A stretch of 64,000 nt of DNA from VRUE01 sp963704545 (GTDB lineage Bacteria; Actinomycetota; Thermoleophilia; Solirubrobacterales; 70-9): positions 1,674,001-1,738,000 of the forward strand of contig OY969915.1 of NCBI GenBank assembly GCA_963704545.1, written 5' to 3'. Under the pieces are notes generated by a model. That model was not told where the DNA came from. It saw only the letters and a program-made list of their open reading frames with translations, and ran no database searches. Position numbers and translations under genes: made by a program. Shown here piece after piece: positions 33,248 to 41,044 of this stretch (position 1 is the stretch's first letter; each line of letters begins with the position of its first letter).

Positions 33248-34336
33248 ATGGCAGACAAGAAAGCGGCTTTGAAAGACGCCTCGGCAAAGGAAGCCAAGGC
33301 CAAGGACGCGGCGCTCGAGGCCGCTGTGACGCAGATAGAGCGCGACTTCGGGCAGGGCGCGCTGATGCGCCTCGGCGCCGACAGCGCGCTGCCGATCGAA
33401 GCGATCCCGACGGGGGCCCTGGCGCTCGACCTCGCGCTCGGAATCGGCGGGGTGCCGCGGGGGCGGATCGTCGAGATCTTCGGCCCGGAGTCCTCGGGCA
33501 AGACGACGCTGATCTACCACATCATCGCCGAGGCCCAGGCGAAGGGCGGGGTCTGCGTCTTCATCGACACCGAGCACGCGATGGACCCCGTTTACGCCCG
33601 GGCGATCGGCGTCGACACCGATGAGCTGCTCGTCTCCCAGCCCGACTACGGCGAGCAGGCGCTGCAGATCGCCGACCGCCTGATCGCCTCTGCCGCCGTC
33701 GACGTGGTGGCGATCGACTCCGTCGCGGCGCTGACGCCGAAAGCCGAGCTGGACGGGCAGATCGGCGACACGACCGTGGGCCTGCAGGCGCGCCTGATGT
33801 CGCAGGCGATGCGAAAACTGGCCGGCAACCTCAGCCGCACGAACACCGTCTGCGTGTTCACGAACCAGATCCGCGAAAAGGTCGGGGTCCAGTTCGGCTC
33901 GCCGGAGACCCAGCCGGGCGGCCGGGCGCTGAAGTTCTACTCCTCGCAGCGGCTCGACATCCGCCGCATCGAGACGCTCAAGGACGGCACCGAGGCGGTT
34001 GGCAACAGGGTGCGCGTCAAAGTCGTCAAGAACAAGTGCGCGGCGCCGTTTCGCCAGGCCGAGTTCGAGATCGAGTACGGCCAGGGCATCTCGCGCGAAG
34101 GCGAGCTGCTCGACTTCGGCATCGAGCACGACATCGTGCGCAAGTCGGGCGCCTTCTTCTCCTACGGCGAGACCCGGCTCGGTCAGGGGCGCAACAACGC
34201 GAAGCAGTTCCTGGTCGAGAACCCCGAGGTCGCCGACGAGATAGAGGAGAAGATCCGTACCGCCCTCGGCATCGGCGCTGAGGTGGCGCCCGCCGAGGTG
34301 GAGACACCCCCGGTTGAAGAGGCGCAGGCTGCCTGA
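33248..34336 (+). CDS. recA: Recombinase RecA
   Basis: 362 aa from ATG 33248, preceded by GAGGTGA. RecA drives homologous strand exchange and LexA cleavage. The core is canonical: Walker A GPESSGKTT (residues 79-87), FIDTEHAMDPVYARAIGVD, IDSVAALTPKAEL, QALRK-type loop SQAMRKLAGNLS, NQIREKVGVQFGSPE and GGRALKFYSSQRLDIRR. The N-terminus has an extra Lys/Ala-rich stretch. No LexA box was recognised upstream and no recX follows. The stop codon lies in the loop of a hairpin (34322-34348). Confidence 0.97.
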   Translation: MADKKAALKDASAKEAKAKDAALEAAVTQIERDFGQGALMRLGADSALPIEAIPTGALALDLALGIGGVPRGRIVEIFGPESSGKTTLIYHIIAEAQAKGGVCVFIDTEHAMDPVYARAIGVDTDELLVSQPDYGEQALQIADRLIASAAVDVVAIDSVAALTPKAELDGQIGDTTVGLQARLMSQAMRKLAGNLSRTNTVCVFTNQIREKVGVQFGSPETQPGGRALKFYSSQRLDIRRIETLKDGTEAVGNRVRVKVVKNKCAAPFRQAEFEIEYGQGISREGELLDFGIEHDIVRKSGAFFSYGETRLGQGRNNAKQFLVENPEVADEIEEKIRTALGIGAEVAPAEVETPPVEEAQAA

Positions 34337-34348
34337 CGGCGCCTGCGC
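34322..34348 (+). terminator. Hairpin at the recA stop codon
   Basis: GCGCAGGC (34322-34329) pairs with GCCTGCGC (34341-34348); the loop contains the recA TGA. No U-run. A possible terminator or 3'-end stabiliser. Confidence 0.45.
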
Positions 34349-34357
34349 TCCAGTGGA

Positions 34358-34363
34358 TAGGAT
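34358..34363 (+). promoter_or_regulatory. -10-like TAGGAT before the cupredoxin gene
   Basis: TANNNT hexamer 12 nt before ATG 34376, downstream of the recA hairpin; no Shine-Dalgarno sequence. Confidence 0.35.
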
Positions 34364-34375
34364 TCCGGCCTCGCT

Positions 34376-34966
34376 ATGAGCAACGGCGACCTCTTCTACA
34401 TCTGCGGGATCGCGCTGGCGGTCTCGGCTGTCCTTATCAGCTTCGTCGGCCTGCGCACAAAGGGCTTCCCGGGACGAGTCGCCCCGCTTGTCGTGCTCTG
34501 GTTCGTCCTCCTGATCGGCGGCACGACGACCTACTCCGTCCTTCACGCTCAGGACGAGGAGGAGGCCAAGGCTGCCGAGTTCGAGAAGGCGGGTGAGGAG
34601 ATCGCCAAAGAGGAGGCCTCACCGGTCGAAGCCGAGCCCGAAACCGAGTCTGCACCGAAACCCCAAGCCACGGCCAAGGGCCCTGGGGGCACCCTTCAGC
34701 TGGCCGCCTCCCCAACCGAAATCGCCTTCGACACCACGGAACTCACCAGCAGGCCAGGTGAGGTCACTATCGACTTCGACAACCCGGCGGCGATCGAACA
34801 CGATGTCGCGATCGAGCAGGAAGGCAAAGAGATCGCCAAGTCTGAGCTGATCACCGAAGGCAAGACCGCGGTCAGCGCCGACCTCGCTCCCGGCACCTAC
34901 ACCTTCCTCTGCACCGTGCCCGGGCATGCCGAAGCAGGCATGCAAGGCGTACTCACGGTGCGATAG
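34376..34966 (+). CDS. Membrane-anchored cupredoxin-like protein
   Basis: 196 aa. Two N-terminal TM helices (~6-26 and ~36-58), a charged linker with a coiled-coil-like EEEAKAAEFEKAGEEIAKEE stretch, then a plastocyanin-type domain from ~104. Type 1 copper ligands are in order: His142 (EHDVAI), Cys179 (YTFLC), His184 (VPGH) and Met189 (GM). It should carry electrons on the outer face of the membrane; the partner is unknown. This spot after recA usually holds recX. The last codons form the 5' arm of a family B palindrome. Confidence 0.85.
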   Translation: MSNGDLFYICGIALAVSAVLISFVGLRTKGFPGRVAPLVVLWFVLLIGGTTTYSVLHAQDEEEAKAAEFEKAGEEIAKEEASPVEAEPETESAPKPQATAKGPGGTLQLAASPTEIAFDTTELTSRPGEVTIDFDNPAAIEHDVAIEQEGKEIAKSELITEGKTAVSADLAPGTYTFLCTVPGHAEAGMQGVLTVR

Positions 34967-35055
34967 GCGGCGCATTTCTGCGTCCTCGGTCGCTTGCGTG
35001 CAGAGCACGCTTCGCTCCCTGCGTCCTTGAACTGCTTGCCTCTCGCACCGTGAGT
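34951..35055 (+). repeat. Family B composite palindrome, copy 3, between cupredoxin gene and miaB
   Basis: 105 bp, the shortest copy. Outer arms ACTCACGGTGCGA / TCGCACCGTGAGT are perfect; the 5' arm is the coding end of the cupredoxin gene including its stop. The core is GTCCTCGG, a 29-nt hairpin (GCTTGCGTGC..GCACGC), CTGCGTCCT. The 3' arm runs into the miaB -10-like TACCCT. Confidence 0.88.
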
Positions 35056-35060
35056 ACCCT
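35055..35060 (+). promoter_or_regulatory. -10-like TACCCT before miaB
   Basis: TANNNT hexamer 7 nt before ATG 35068. It overlaps the last base of the family B palindrome. Confidence 0.4.
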
Positions 35061-35067
35061 CTGAGGC

Positions 35068-36393
35068 ATGGGGAAGCGCTATCACGTAACGACGTTCGGT
35101 TGTCAGATGAACGTGCACGACTCCGAGCGGATGCGCGGGATGCTCGAGTCGCTGGGCTACGAAGAGGCGTCGAGCCGCGACGGCGCCGACCTGATCCTCT
35201 TCAACACCTGCTCGATCCGCGAGTCGGCCGACAACCGTTTCGTCGCCCACCTGGGGGAGGCGAAGCGGCTCAAGTCCGAATACCCCGACCGGGTCGTGGG
35301 GGTGGGCGGCTGTTGGGCCCAATCGGTCAAGGACGAGGTCTTCCAGCGCTTTCCCTTCGTCGACGTCGCCTTCGGGCCTGGGCAGATACACAAGCTCGCC
35401 GAGTTCCTCAACTCCGACTCGCTCAGCGCCCAGGGCTACTTCGAGTTCGAGGATTTCTCGGCCAGCCTGCCGGCCCGGCGTGTTCGCGAGTTCCAGGGCT
35501 GGCTTCAGGTCTCCCAGGGCTGCAACTGCAAGTGCTCCTACTGCATCGTTCCTTCGACCCGAGGCCGCGAGGTCAGTCGCGACCCGGCCCGGCTCGTGAC
35601 CGAGGCGGAGGCTCTCGCCGCCGACGGAGTGCGCGAGGTGACCCTGCTGGGGCAGAACGTCAACAGCTACGGACGCGATCTGCCAAAGGCGACGCGGATC
35701 GGCTTCGCCGAGCTGCTCGGCCGCATCGACGCGATCGACGGAATCGAGCGAATCCGCTACACCAGCCCGCATCCCAAGGACATGAAGGAGGACGTGATCC
35801 GGGCCCATGCCGATCTGCCGGCGCTCTGCGAGCACATCCACCTGCCACTGCAGTCGGGCTCCAGCCCGGTGCTCAAGCGCATGCGCCGCACCTACGACCG
35901 CCAGCGCTACATGGACCGGGTCTCGCTGATCCGCGAGCACGTCCCCGACTGCGCGATCACCACCGACATCATCGTCGGCTTTCCGGGCGAGACCGAGGCC
36001 GACTTCGAGCAGACGCTGGAGGTGGTCGACGAGGTCGGCTACGACGGCGCCTTCACCTTCGTCTTCTCGCCCCGACGTGAAACCGAGGCCGCCGGGCTTG
36101 AGGAGCAGGTGCCTCACCCGGTCAAGGTCGAGCGGATGGAGCGGCTGGTCGAGCTGGTCCAGGCGCGGGCCGCCGAGAGTTCCCGGAGGTTCGTCGGGCG
36201 GGAGATGGAGGTGCTGGTCGAAGGGACCAGTCGGACGGACGAGACGCGGCTGCGGGGGCGGACCAGGCACAACAAGGCTGTGAACTTCGACGGAGAGGCG
36301 GAGACGGGGGAATTCGTCAACGTCGAGATCGTCGATGCGACTTCGCAGACGTTGAGCGGGGTGGCGGCGAAACCCCTCACTCGGCTTCTTTGA
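35068..36393 (+). CDS. miaB: tRNA-2-methylthio-N6-isopentenyladenosine-37 methylthiotransferase
   Basis: 441 aa. A radical-SAM enzyme that adds the methylthio group to i6A37. The N-terminal UPF0004 domain carries three cluster cysteines (TFGCQMN, NTCSIRES, VGGCWAQ). The radical SAM CxxxCxxC is Cys152, Cys156 and Cys159 in GCNCKCSYCIVPSTRG. HLPLQSGSSPVLKRMRR and the C-terminal TRAM domain (EVLVEGTSRTDE ... GRTRHNKAVNF) are intact. The end overlaps miaA by 4 bp, placing the two steps of ms2i6A37 synthesis in one operon. Confidence 0.96.
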   Translation: MGKRYHVTTFGCQMNVHDSERMRGMLESLGYEEASSRDGADLILFNTCSIRESADNRFVAHLGEAKRLKSEYPDRVVGVGGCWAQSVKDEVFQRFPFVDVAFGPGQIHKLAEFLNSDSLSAQGYFEFEDFSASLPARRVREFQGWLQVSQGCNCKCSYCIVPSTRGREVSRDPARLVTEAEALAADGVREVTLLGQNVNSYGRDLPKATRIGFAELLGRIDAIDGIERIRYTSPHPKDMKEDVIRAHADLPALCEHIHLPLQSGSSPVLKRMRRTYDRQRYMDRVSLIREHVPDCAITTDIIVGFPGETEADFEQTLEVVDEVGYDGAFTFVFSPRRETEAAGLEEQVPHPVKVERMERLVELVQARAAESSRRFVGREMEVLVEGTSRTDETRLRGRTRHNKAVNFDGEAETGEFVNVEIVDATSQTLSGVAAKPLTRLL

Positions 36394-37130
36394 CGGTAGC
36401 CGCGATATTTGGGCCGACCGGAGTTGGGAAGACCGGGGTGGCCGTCGCCCTGGCTGAGCTGCTGTGGGAGCGAGGCGAGGATCCGGTTGCCATTTCCTGC
36501 GACGCGCTGCAGGTCTATGAGGGCTTGTCGGTACTGACCGGCGTCGCCTCTGCCGAGGAGCAGGCCCGTCTGGAGCACCGGCTGGTGGGGTTCGTGCCGG
36601 TCACCGAGGCCTTCAACGTGGGGAACTACATGCCGTTGGCGCATGCGGAGATCGATGTGGCGCTGGCAGCGGGCCGGCAGCCAATCGTCGTGGGCGGGAC
36701 CGGCCTCTATCTGCGGGCCGCGATCGCGGAGCTGTCGCTGGTGAAGGCGGAGCCCGAAGCCGAGGACTCCGAGCTTTGGTCGCCCGAGACACGGCACCCG
36801 ACGACGATCTTCGGGCTCGACATGGAGCGAGAGCAGCTGTATGAGCGGATCGACGCGCGGACGGAGGCGATCGTCGCCGCGGGGGCGCGCGCGGAGGTCG
36901 AGAGAGCCGAGGCACTCGGCCCCTCGCGCACGGCCCGCAAGGCCCTGGGCTTCGACGAAATACTCGCCGGGGACGTCGAGCTGATGCAGAAACGCTCCCG
37001 CAACTACGCCCGGCGCCAGCTCACCTGGATGCGCAAGATCCCCAACCTCCGCTGGATCGACCGCACCGGCTGCACCGATACCGACGTAGCCACCCAAATC
37101 GCCACCGCAATCGACACCCCCTCGCAGTGA
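36390..37130 (+). CDS. miaA: tRNA dimethylallyltransferase (short form)
   Basis: 246 aa from TTG 36390, overlapping miaB by 4 bp. It transfers dimethylallyl to A37 of tRNAs reading U-starting codons and supplies the MiaB substrate. FGPTGVGKTGVAV is the P-loop, SCDALQVYEGL the substrate Asp region, and VVGGTGLYLRAAI the third motif. KRSRNYARRQLTWMRK is the conserved C-terminal tRNA-binding segment. The family is usually ~300 aa; the missing ~50 residues fall in the swinging insertion domain after GLYLRAA. Activity is likely because the motifs are retained. Confidence 0.9.
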   Translation: MTVAAIFGPTGVGKTGVAVALAELLWERGEDPVAISCDALQVYEGLSVLTGVASAEEQARLEHRLVGFVPVTEAFNVGNYMPLAHAEIDVALAAGRQPIVVGGTGLYLRAAIAELSLVKAEPEAEDSELWSPETRHPTTIFGLDMEREQLYERIDARTEAIVAAGARAEVERAEALGPSRTARKALGFDEILAGDVELMQKRSRNYARRQLTWMRKIPNLRWIDRTGCTDTDVATQIATAIDTPSQ

Positions 37131-37131
37131 G

Positions 37132-37168
37132 GTCGCACTTTCCGCCGCTATGCGGCGTCAAGTGCGAC
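37132..37168 (+). repeat. Palindrome D3 after miaA
   Basis: 37-bp hairpin, arms GTCGCACTT / AAGTGCGAC with inner stem CGCCGC-TAT-GCGGCG. It begins one base after the miaA stop. A near copy lies 34 bp downstream. Confidence 0.85.
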
Positions 37169-37202
37169 GGTAACCCTCACACCCCCCAAAGCGCACGTTG
37201 AT

Positions 37203-37239
37203 GTCGCACTTCCTGTCGCTATGCGGCGGAAAGTGCGAC
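37203..37239 (+). repeat. Palindrome D4, near copy of D3
   Basis: Same 37-bp length, same arms GTCGCACTT / AAGTGCGAC and same centre CGCTATGCGGCG, with a less perfect inner stem. D3 and D4 are a tandem pair between miaA and the DapF-like gene. Confidence 0.82.
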
Positions 37240-37254
37240 CGCTGGGTGTGGGAA

Positions 37255-37260
37255 TAGGCT
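37255..37260 (+). promoter_or_regulatory. -10-like TAGGCT before the DapF-like gene
   Basis: TANNNT hexamer 6 nt before GTG 37267; no Shine-Dalgarno sequence. Confidence 0.4.
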
Positions 37261-37266
37261 GCCGTC

Positions 37267-38112
37267 GTGAGATTCGAGAAGTGGCAGGCGCTGGGGAACG
37301 ACTATTTGATCGTCGAGGCGGACTCGCTGCCCTGGGAGTTGACGGTGGGGCGGGTCAGGCGGCTCTGCAACCCGCATTTCGGGATCGGCTCGGATGGGGT
37401 GCTGCTGCTCTCGCGCAGCGACGACCCTGAGTTCGTCGCCTCGCTGCGGATCTTCAATCCCGACGGCTCCGAGGCCGAGCTCTCGGGAAACGGGGCGCGT
37501 GAGGCGATTCTCTACCTGCGCAGACATGGCTGGACGGACGAGGGCACCTTCTCGATCCTGACCGCTGCCGGGCCGATCACGCCGACGATCACCTCGGAGC
37601 GGACCTGCTCGGTCGACATGGGCCGCGCCTCGACTGCGTCGAAGGACTTTCCCAACGGAGAGCCCGACGGCACCGGATCGGTGAGCGCCGCCGGCCGGGA
37701 ATGGGACTTCCAGCACGTCTCGATCGGCAACCCGCAGTGCGCGATCGAGGTGGGCGCGGAGCTGGAGTCGCTCGATCTGGACGAGATCGGGCCGCCGATC
37801 GAAGCTCACGAGCTCTTCCCGAACAGGACCAACGTCTCGTTCTTCTCGGTCGACGGCAGCCGCGTCAGAGCGCGGATCTTCGAGCGTGGGGTGGGGGAGA
37901 CGCTCTCCTCGGGAACCGGCGCGAGCGGAGCCGCGGTGGCCGCCTTCCTGCGCGGCGCGCCCAGCCCGATCACGGTCGAGCTCGACGGGGGAGAGTTGGA
38001 GGTCGAGATCTCACCCGACCTCAGCGTCCGCCTGACCGGCTGGGCCGAGCCGATCTGCTCCGGCGAGCTCTCGCCGGAGCTCCTCGCGGCGCTGTCCGCC
38101 CTGGACGACTAG
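37267..38112 (+). CDS. DapF-like protein (diaminopimelate epimerase fold) lacking catalytic cysteines
   Basis: 281 aa, with full-length, clear similarity to diaminopimelate epimerase: WQALGNDYLIVE, FGIGSDGVLLL, FNPDGSEAELSGNGAR, VSIGNPQCAIEV, ERGVGETLSSGTGASGAA. Yet the acid/base residues differ. Where DapF has GNGxRC this protein has GNGARE (Glu79), and where it has ACG[TS]G this has SSGTG (Ser215). The active-site His of GNPHC is Gln157. Only the Glu of ERG (Glu206) remains. A two-base cysteine racemase mechanism is therefore not possible as known. It may have a different reaction, or the enzyme may use other residues. The neighbour encodes a DapL-like aminotransferase. Confidence 0.85.
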   Translation: MRFEKWQALGNDYLIVEADSLPWELTVGRVRRLCNPHFGIGSDGVLLLSRSDDPEFVASLRIFNPDGSEAELSGNGAREAILYLRRHGWTDEGTFSILTAAGPITPTITSERTCSVDMGRASTASKDFPNGEPDGTGSVSAAGREWDFQHVSIGNPQCAIEVGAELESLDLDEIGPPIEAHELFPNRTNVSFFSVDGSRVRARIFERGVGETLSSGTGASGAAVAAFLRGAPSPITVELDGGELEVEISPDLSVRLTGWAEPICSGELSPELLAALSALDD

Positions 38113-38115
38113 ATT
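38110..38115 (+). promoter_or_regulatory. -10-like TAGATT overlapping the upstream stop codon
   Basis: TANNNT hexamer 9 nt before ATG 38125; its TAG is the stop codon of the DapF-like gene. Confidence 0.4.
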
Positions 38116-38124
38116 TCCGCGCCC

Positions 38125-39294
38125 ATGGGGATCTCGGACCCGTCAAAGCGGCTGGAGGCGATGCCTCCCTACAAGTTCCAGGAGCTGGAGCGAACGATCG
38201 CCGACAAGCGCGCCGCCGGCATCGACGTGATCAGCCTCGGCATCGGCGATCCCGACGAACCGACCTACCCGCACATCGTCTCGGCGATGCAGGAGGCGGT
38301 TGCCGACCCCGGCAACCAGCAGTACCCGAGCAACCGCGGCCGCGAGGAGTTCCGCCAGGCCTTCGCCGAGTTCTACGACCGCCGCTTCGGCGTCGAGATC
38401 GACCCGGAAAACGAGGTGATCCCGGCGATCGGCGCCAAGGAGTGCATCTACAACCTCTGCTTCGCCTTCCTCGACCCCGGCGACGTCGCGCTCGCCTCCG
38501 ACCCCGGCTACCCCGTCTACACCGGCGGCCCGATCCTCGCCGGGGCGAGCGCGGAGCTGCTGCCGCTCGTCCCCGAGCTCGGCTTCGCACCCGACCTTGG
38601 CGCCATTCCGGCCGAGGTCGCGGCGAAGGCGCGGCTGATGTTCCTCAACTTCCCCAACAACCCGAGCGGCGCGATCGTCCCGGAGGGCTTCTTCGAGCTG
38701 GTCGTCTCCTTCGCCCGCGAACACGAGATCCTCGTCGTCCACGACAACGCCTACTCGGAGACGACCTACGACGGTTACGTGGCGCCAAGCTTCCTGGAAA
38801 CTCCCGGCGCCAAGGAGGTCGGCGTCGAGGTCTTCTCGCTCTCCAAGGGCTACAACATGACCGGCTGGCGCTGCGCGGCGATCCTCGGCAACGCCGAGGC
38901 GGTGCAGACCTACTGGCGACTGAAGACGAACGTCGACTCCGGTCTCTTCGAGGCCGTGCAGATGGCGGGTGTCGCAGCGCTTCAGGGCCCGAGCGGTCCG
39001 ATGGAGCGGATGAACGAGACCTACACCCGCCGCCGCGACCTCGTGGTCGGGGCACTGCGCGAGATCGGCGTCGAGGTGACGCCGCCGAAGGGCACGATCT
39101 ACGTCTGGGCGCCCGTCCCCAAGGGCCACACCTCGACCTCCTTCGCCGAGCTGGTCCTCGAAGAGGCCGCCGTGGTCGTCTCGCCGGGCTCGATGTACGG
39201 GCCGAGCGGCGAGGGCTTCTTCCGCATCTCGCTCACCACGCCCGACGACCGCATCTCAGAGGCCGTCGAGCGCATGCGCGAGCATCTGGCCTAG
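38125..39294 (+). CDS. dapL: Class I/II PLP aminotransferase, probably LL-diaminopimelate aminotransferase
   Basis: 389 aa, fold type I. ISLGIGDPDEPTYPHIVSAM, YPSNRGREEFRQAFAEFYDRRFG, FLNFPNNPSGAI, DNAYSETTYDG and SLSKGYNMTGWR (PLP Lys241) are the class signature, and FRISLTTPDDRI contains the substrate Arg. The sequence looks like the DapL/aspartate-type subgroup. With dapA and dapB in the window and no dapD/dapE seen, a direct THDP to LL-DAP step is plausible. An aspartate or alanine aminotransferase role cannot be excluded. It is convergent with the lipoprotein gene, 4 bp apart. Confidence 0.8.
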   Translation: MGISDPSKRLEAMPPYKFQELERTIADKRAAGIDVISLGIGDPDEPTYPHIVSAMQEAVADPGNQQYPSNRGREEFRQAFAEFYDRRFGVEIDPENEVIPAIGAKECIYNLCFAFLDPGDVALASDPGYPVYTGGPILAGASAELLPLVPELGFAPDLGAIPAEVAAKARLMFLNFPNNPSGAIVPEGFFELVVSFAREHEILVVHDNAYSETTYDGYVAPSFLETPGAKEVGVEVFSLSKGYNMTGWRCAAILGNAEAVQTYWRLKTNVDSGLFEAVQMAGVAALQGPSGPMERMNETYTRRRDLVVGALREIGVEVTPPKGTIYVWAPVPKGHTSTSFAELVLEEAAVVVSPGSMYGPSGEGFFRISLTTPDDRISEAVERMREHLA

Positions 39295-39298
39295 CGGG

Positions 39299-40147
39299 CT
39301 ATTCGACCTCGACTTCGTCGACCATGCCCTTGAGGGCGTGGGGCGGGCCGCCCTGGCGGTCGGTGATGAAGCAGTAGAGGGCGTAGCGACCTGGTTCGAG
39401 GTCGAGCGTGATCAGCTGACCTTCGCCACCTTCGATCACCGCCGTCGTCTGGCCGCCCTCTTCTTCGAGCGGCGGCTTGCCTTTGTTCGTCTTGAAGAAG
39501 CGCTCCACGTCCTCGGCCGTGCTGTCGCCGACCAGGGGCGAGGCGAGCAGATGGTGCGGCTGGGCTCCGGTGTTGTCGAAGGCGATCTCGGTCTTGCCCG
39601 AGGGCAGCTCTTCGGCCTCGAAGCCGTACTCGAAGGCCACCACCGTGGTGTCCGCCTCCACGGTGTCGTCGGACTCCTCGCCACTGACCTCCAGGGTGGG
39701 CACCGACGCCGCATCGGGCGGGCCCTGGCTTCCTTCGGTGTCGAAGGCGTAGTAGGTGCCGGGCTCGAGCACCTGGGTGACGGTCTGGCTCTTGCCGGTT
39801 GCAGTGGTGCCAACTCCGCCGCCGGCGAAGAACCACCCCGGGAAGGCATCGCCTTTCATCGCGGCTTCCAGCCCCTCGATGACTTCTTCGGCCGAGTGGT
39901 CCCCTTCGACGCGGATCAGCTGCAGGTCGCTTTCGCCTTTCCCTTCGTTCTTGAGCGTGATCTCGGCGAAGCCGGCCTCGGCGTTGCCTGGCGCGCTGAC
40001 CTTTGACCCCTTGCCGTCCTGGGTGACGGTGAAGGTCAGGGTTTGGGCCTCCTCGTCACCGCCGCAGGCGATCAGGCCGACGGAGGCCATCGCCGCGAAG
40101 ACGAAGAGAGCTATGAGACTGGGACGCCGAGAGAGAATCGGTTTCAC
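39299..40147 (-). CDS. Cupredoxin-like lipoprotein
   Basis: 282 aa from GTG 40147, with AGGAGG 8 nt upstream. The signal peptide ends in the lipobox VGLIACGG (lipid Cys28), so the protein is anchored outside the membrane. It seems to hold two related beta domains. The second has ligands arranged like a type 1 copper site: HH in AQPHHLLA, Cys in YALYCFI, His in GGPPHALKG and Met in GMVDEVEV. The first domain (to ~150) lacks them. It is last in a minus-strand run after the epimerase and hydrolase genes. Function beyond copper or electron handling is not known. Confidence 0.75.
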   Translation of the reverse strand: MKPILSRRPSLIALFVFAAMASVGLIACGGDEEAQTLTFTVTQDGKGSKVSAPGNAEAGFAEITLKNEGKGESDLQLIRVEGDHSAEEVIEGLEAAMKGDAFPGWFFAGGGVGTTATGKSQTVTQVLEPGTYYAFDTEGSQGPPDAASVPTLEVSGEESDDTVEADTTVVAFEYGFEAEELPSGKTEIAFDNTGAQPHHLLASPLVGDSTAEDVERFFKTNKGKPPLEEEGGQTTAVIEGGEGQLITLDLEPGRYALYCFITDRQGGPPHALKGMVDEVEVE

Positions 40148-40202
40148 GCTTGCCTCCTGCGGTTGCTGACGATGGAAGAGCACGTACCCGCCGTGCGTAG
40201 CC

Positions 40203-41030
40203 CTAACCCTCGCGCTTGCGCCAGTAGCGGTCAAGCCCGCGCCACTGGTACTCGGGCGGGACGCACTGGATCAGCACCTCGGCCGTGATCGGGTCGGCGT
40301 TCTCCGCGACGTGAAGCCGGTGGCGATGCTCGTATTCCTGCTCGGAGAGCTGCTGCGCCAGCTCGGCCTCCTCTCGCAGGCGCAGCCGGACCGTCTCCAG
40401 GTGCTCGATCGGGTCGTCGACCTGGCCGAAGTGCGTGAGGGCAAGGCGCTCGGGCCGCCATGACTCGACGATCGCGATCGACTCGATCCAGGCCTCGACG
40501 TCGATGTCCGGCGGCGGGGTGGGAGGCACGATCAGGTCCGATGGCGGGATGCGGACAGCGGCGACGTCGCCGACGAAGGCGGTGCCGGTCTCTTCGTGCA
40601 GGTAGCAGACGTGGTGCGAGGCGTGACCGGGCGTGTAGGCGACGCGCATGCCGAGCACGTCCTCGCCGCCGGCGAGCGGACGCACGTTTGCCTCGGGCAC
40701 CGGCACGATCTCGCCCCAGAGCCGTTCCATCTCCTCGCCGTAGAGCTGCTCTGCGCTCGCCAGGAGCCTCGAAGGATCGACCAGGTGCGGGGCGCCGCGC
40801 TCGTGCACGTAGACCTCGAGCTCGGGCCAGCGGCGCACCAGGGCTCCCGTTGCGGCGGCGTGGTCGAGGTGGATGTGGGTGAGGAACAGCGCCCGCGGTT
40901 GCTCGTCGCCGAGCGCCTCCAGCAGCGTTTCCATCGAGGACTCCGGCCCTGGGTCGACCAGGCACCAGTCGACTTCCCAGCAGCCGATCACCCGAGGGCG
41001 GCCGAGATGCTCTACGTCGATGACCCGCAC
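40203..41030 (-). CDS. Metallo-beta-lactamase fold hydrolase
   Basis: 275 aa from GTG 41030. LVDPGPESSMETLLEAL leads to the zinc motif THIHLDHAAATG. Further ligands are in YTPGHASHHVCYL, FVGDVAAVRI and LALTHFGQVDD. This is the glyoxalase II/hydroxyacylglutathione hydrolase-like class; the C-terminus carries an extra helical segment with EEAELAQQLSEQEYEHRH. The substrate is unknown. The start lies 14 nt after the epimerase stop, so they are probably cotranscribed. Confidence 0.85.
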   Translation of the reverse strand: MRVIDVEHLGRPRVIGCWEVDWCLVDPGPESSMETLLEALGDEQPRALFLTHIHLDHAAATGALVRRWPELEVYVHERGAPHLVDPSRLLASAEQLYGEEMERLWGEIVPVPEANVRPLAGGEDVLGMRVAYTPGHASHHVCYLHEETGTAFVGDVAAVRIPPSDLIVPPTPPPDIDVEAWIESIAIVESWRPERLALTHFGQVDDPIEHLETVRLRLREEAELAQQLSEQEYEHRHRLHVAENADPITAEVLIQCVPPEYQWRGLDRYWRKREG

Positions 41031-41044
41031 GGCTGCCGCGGTGC

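Noticed and set aside
37131..37266. CRISPR-like pair of repeats
   Set aside because: Only two near-identical palindromic units with no array or spacers; they are hairpins D3 and D4.
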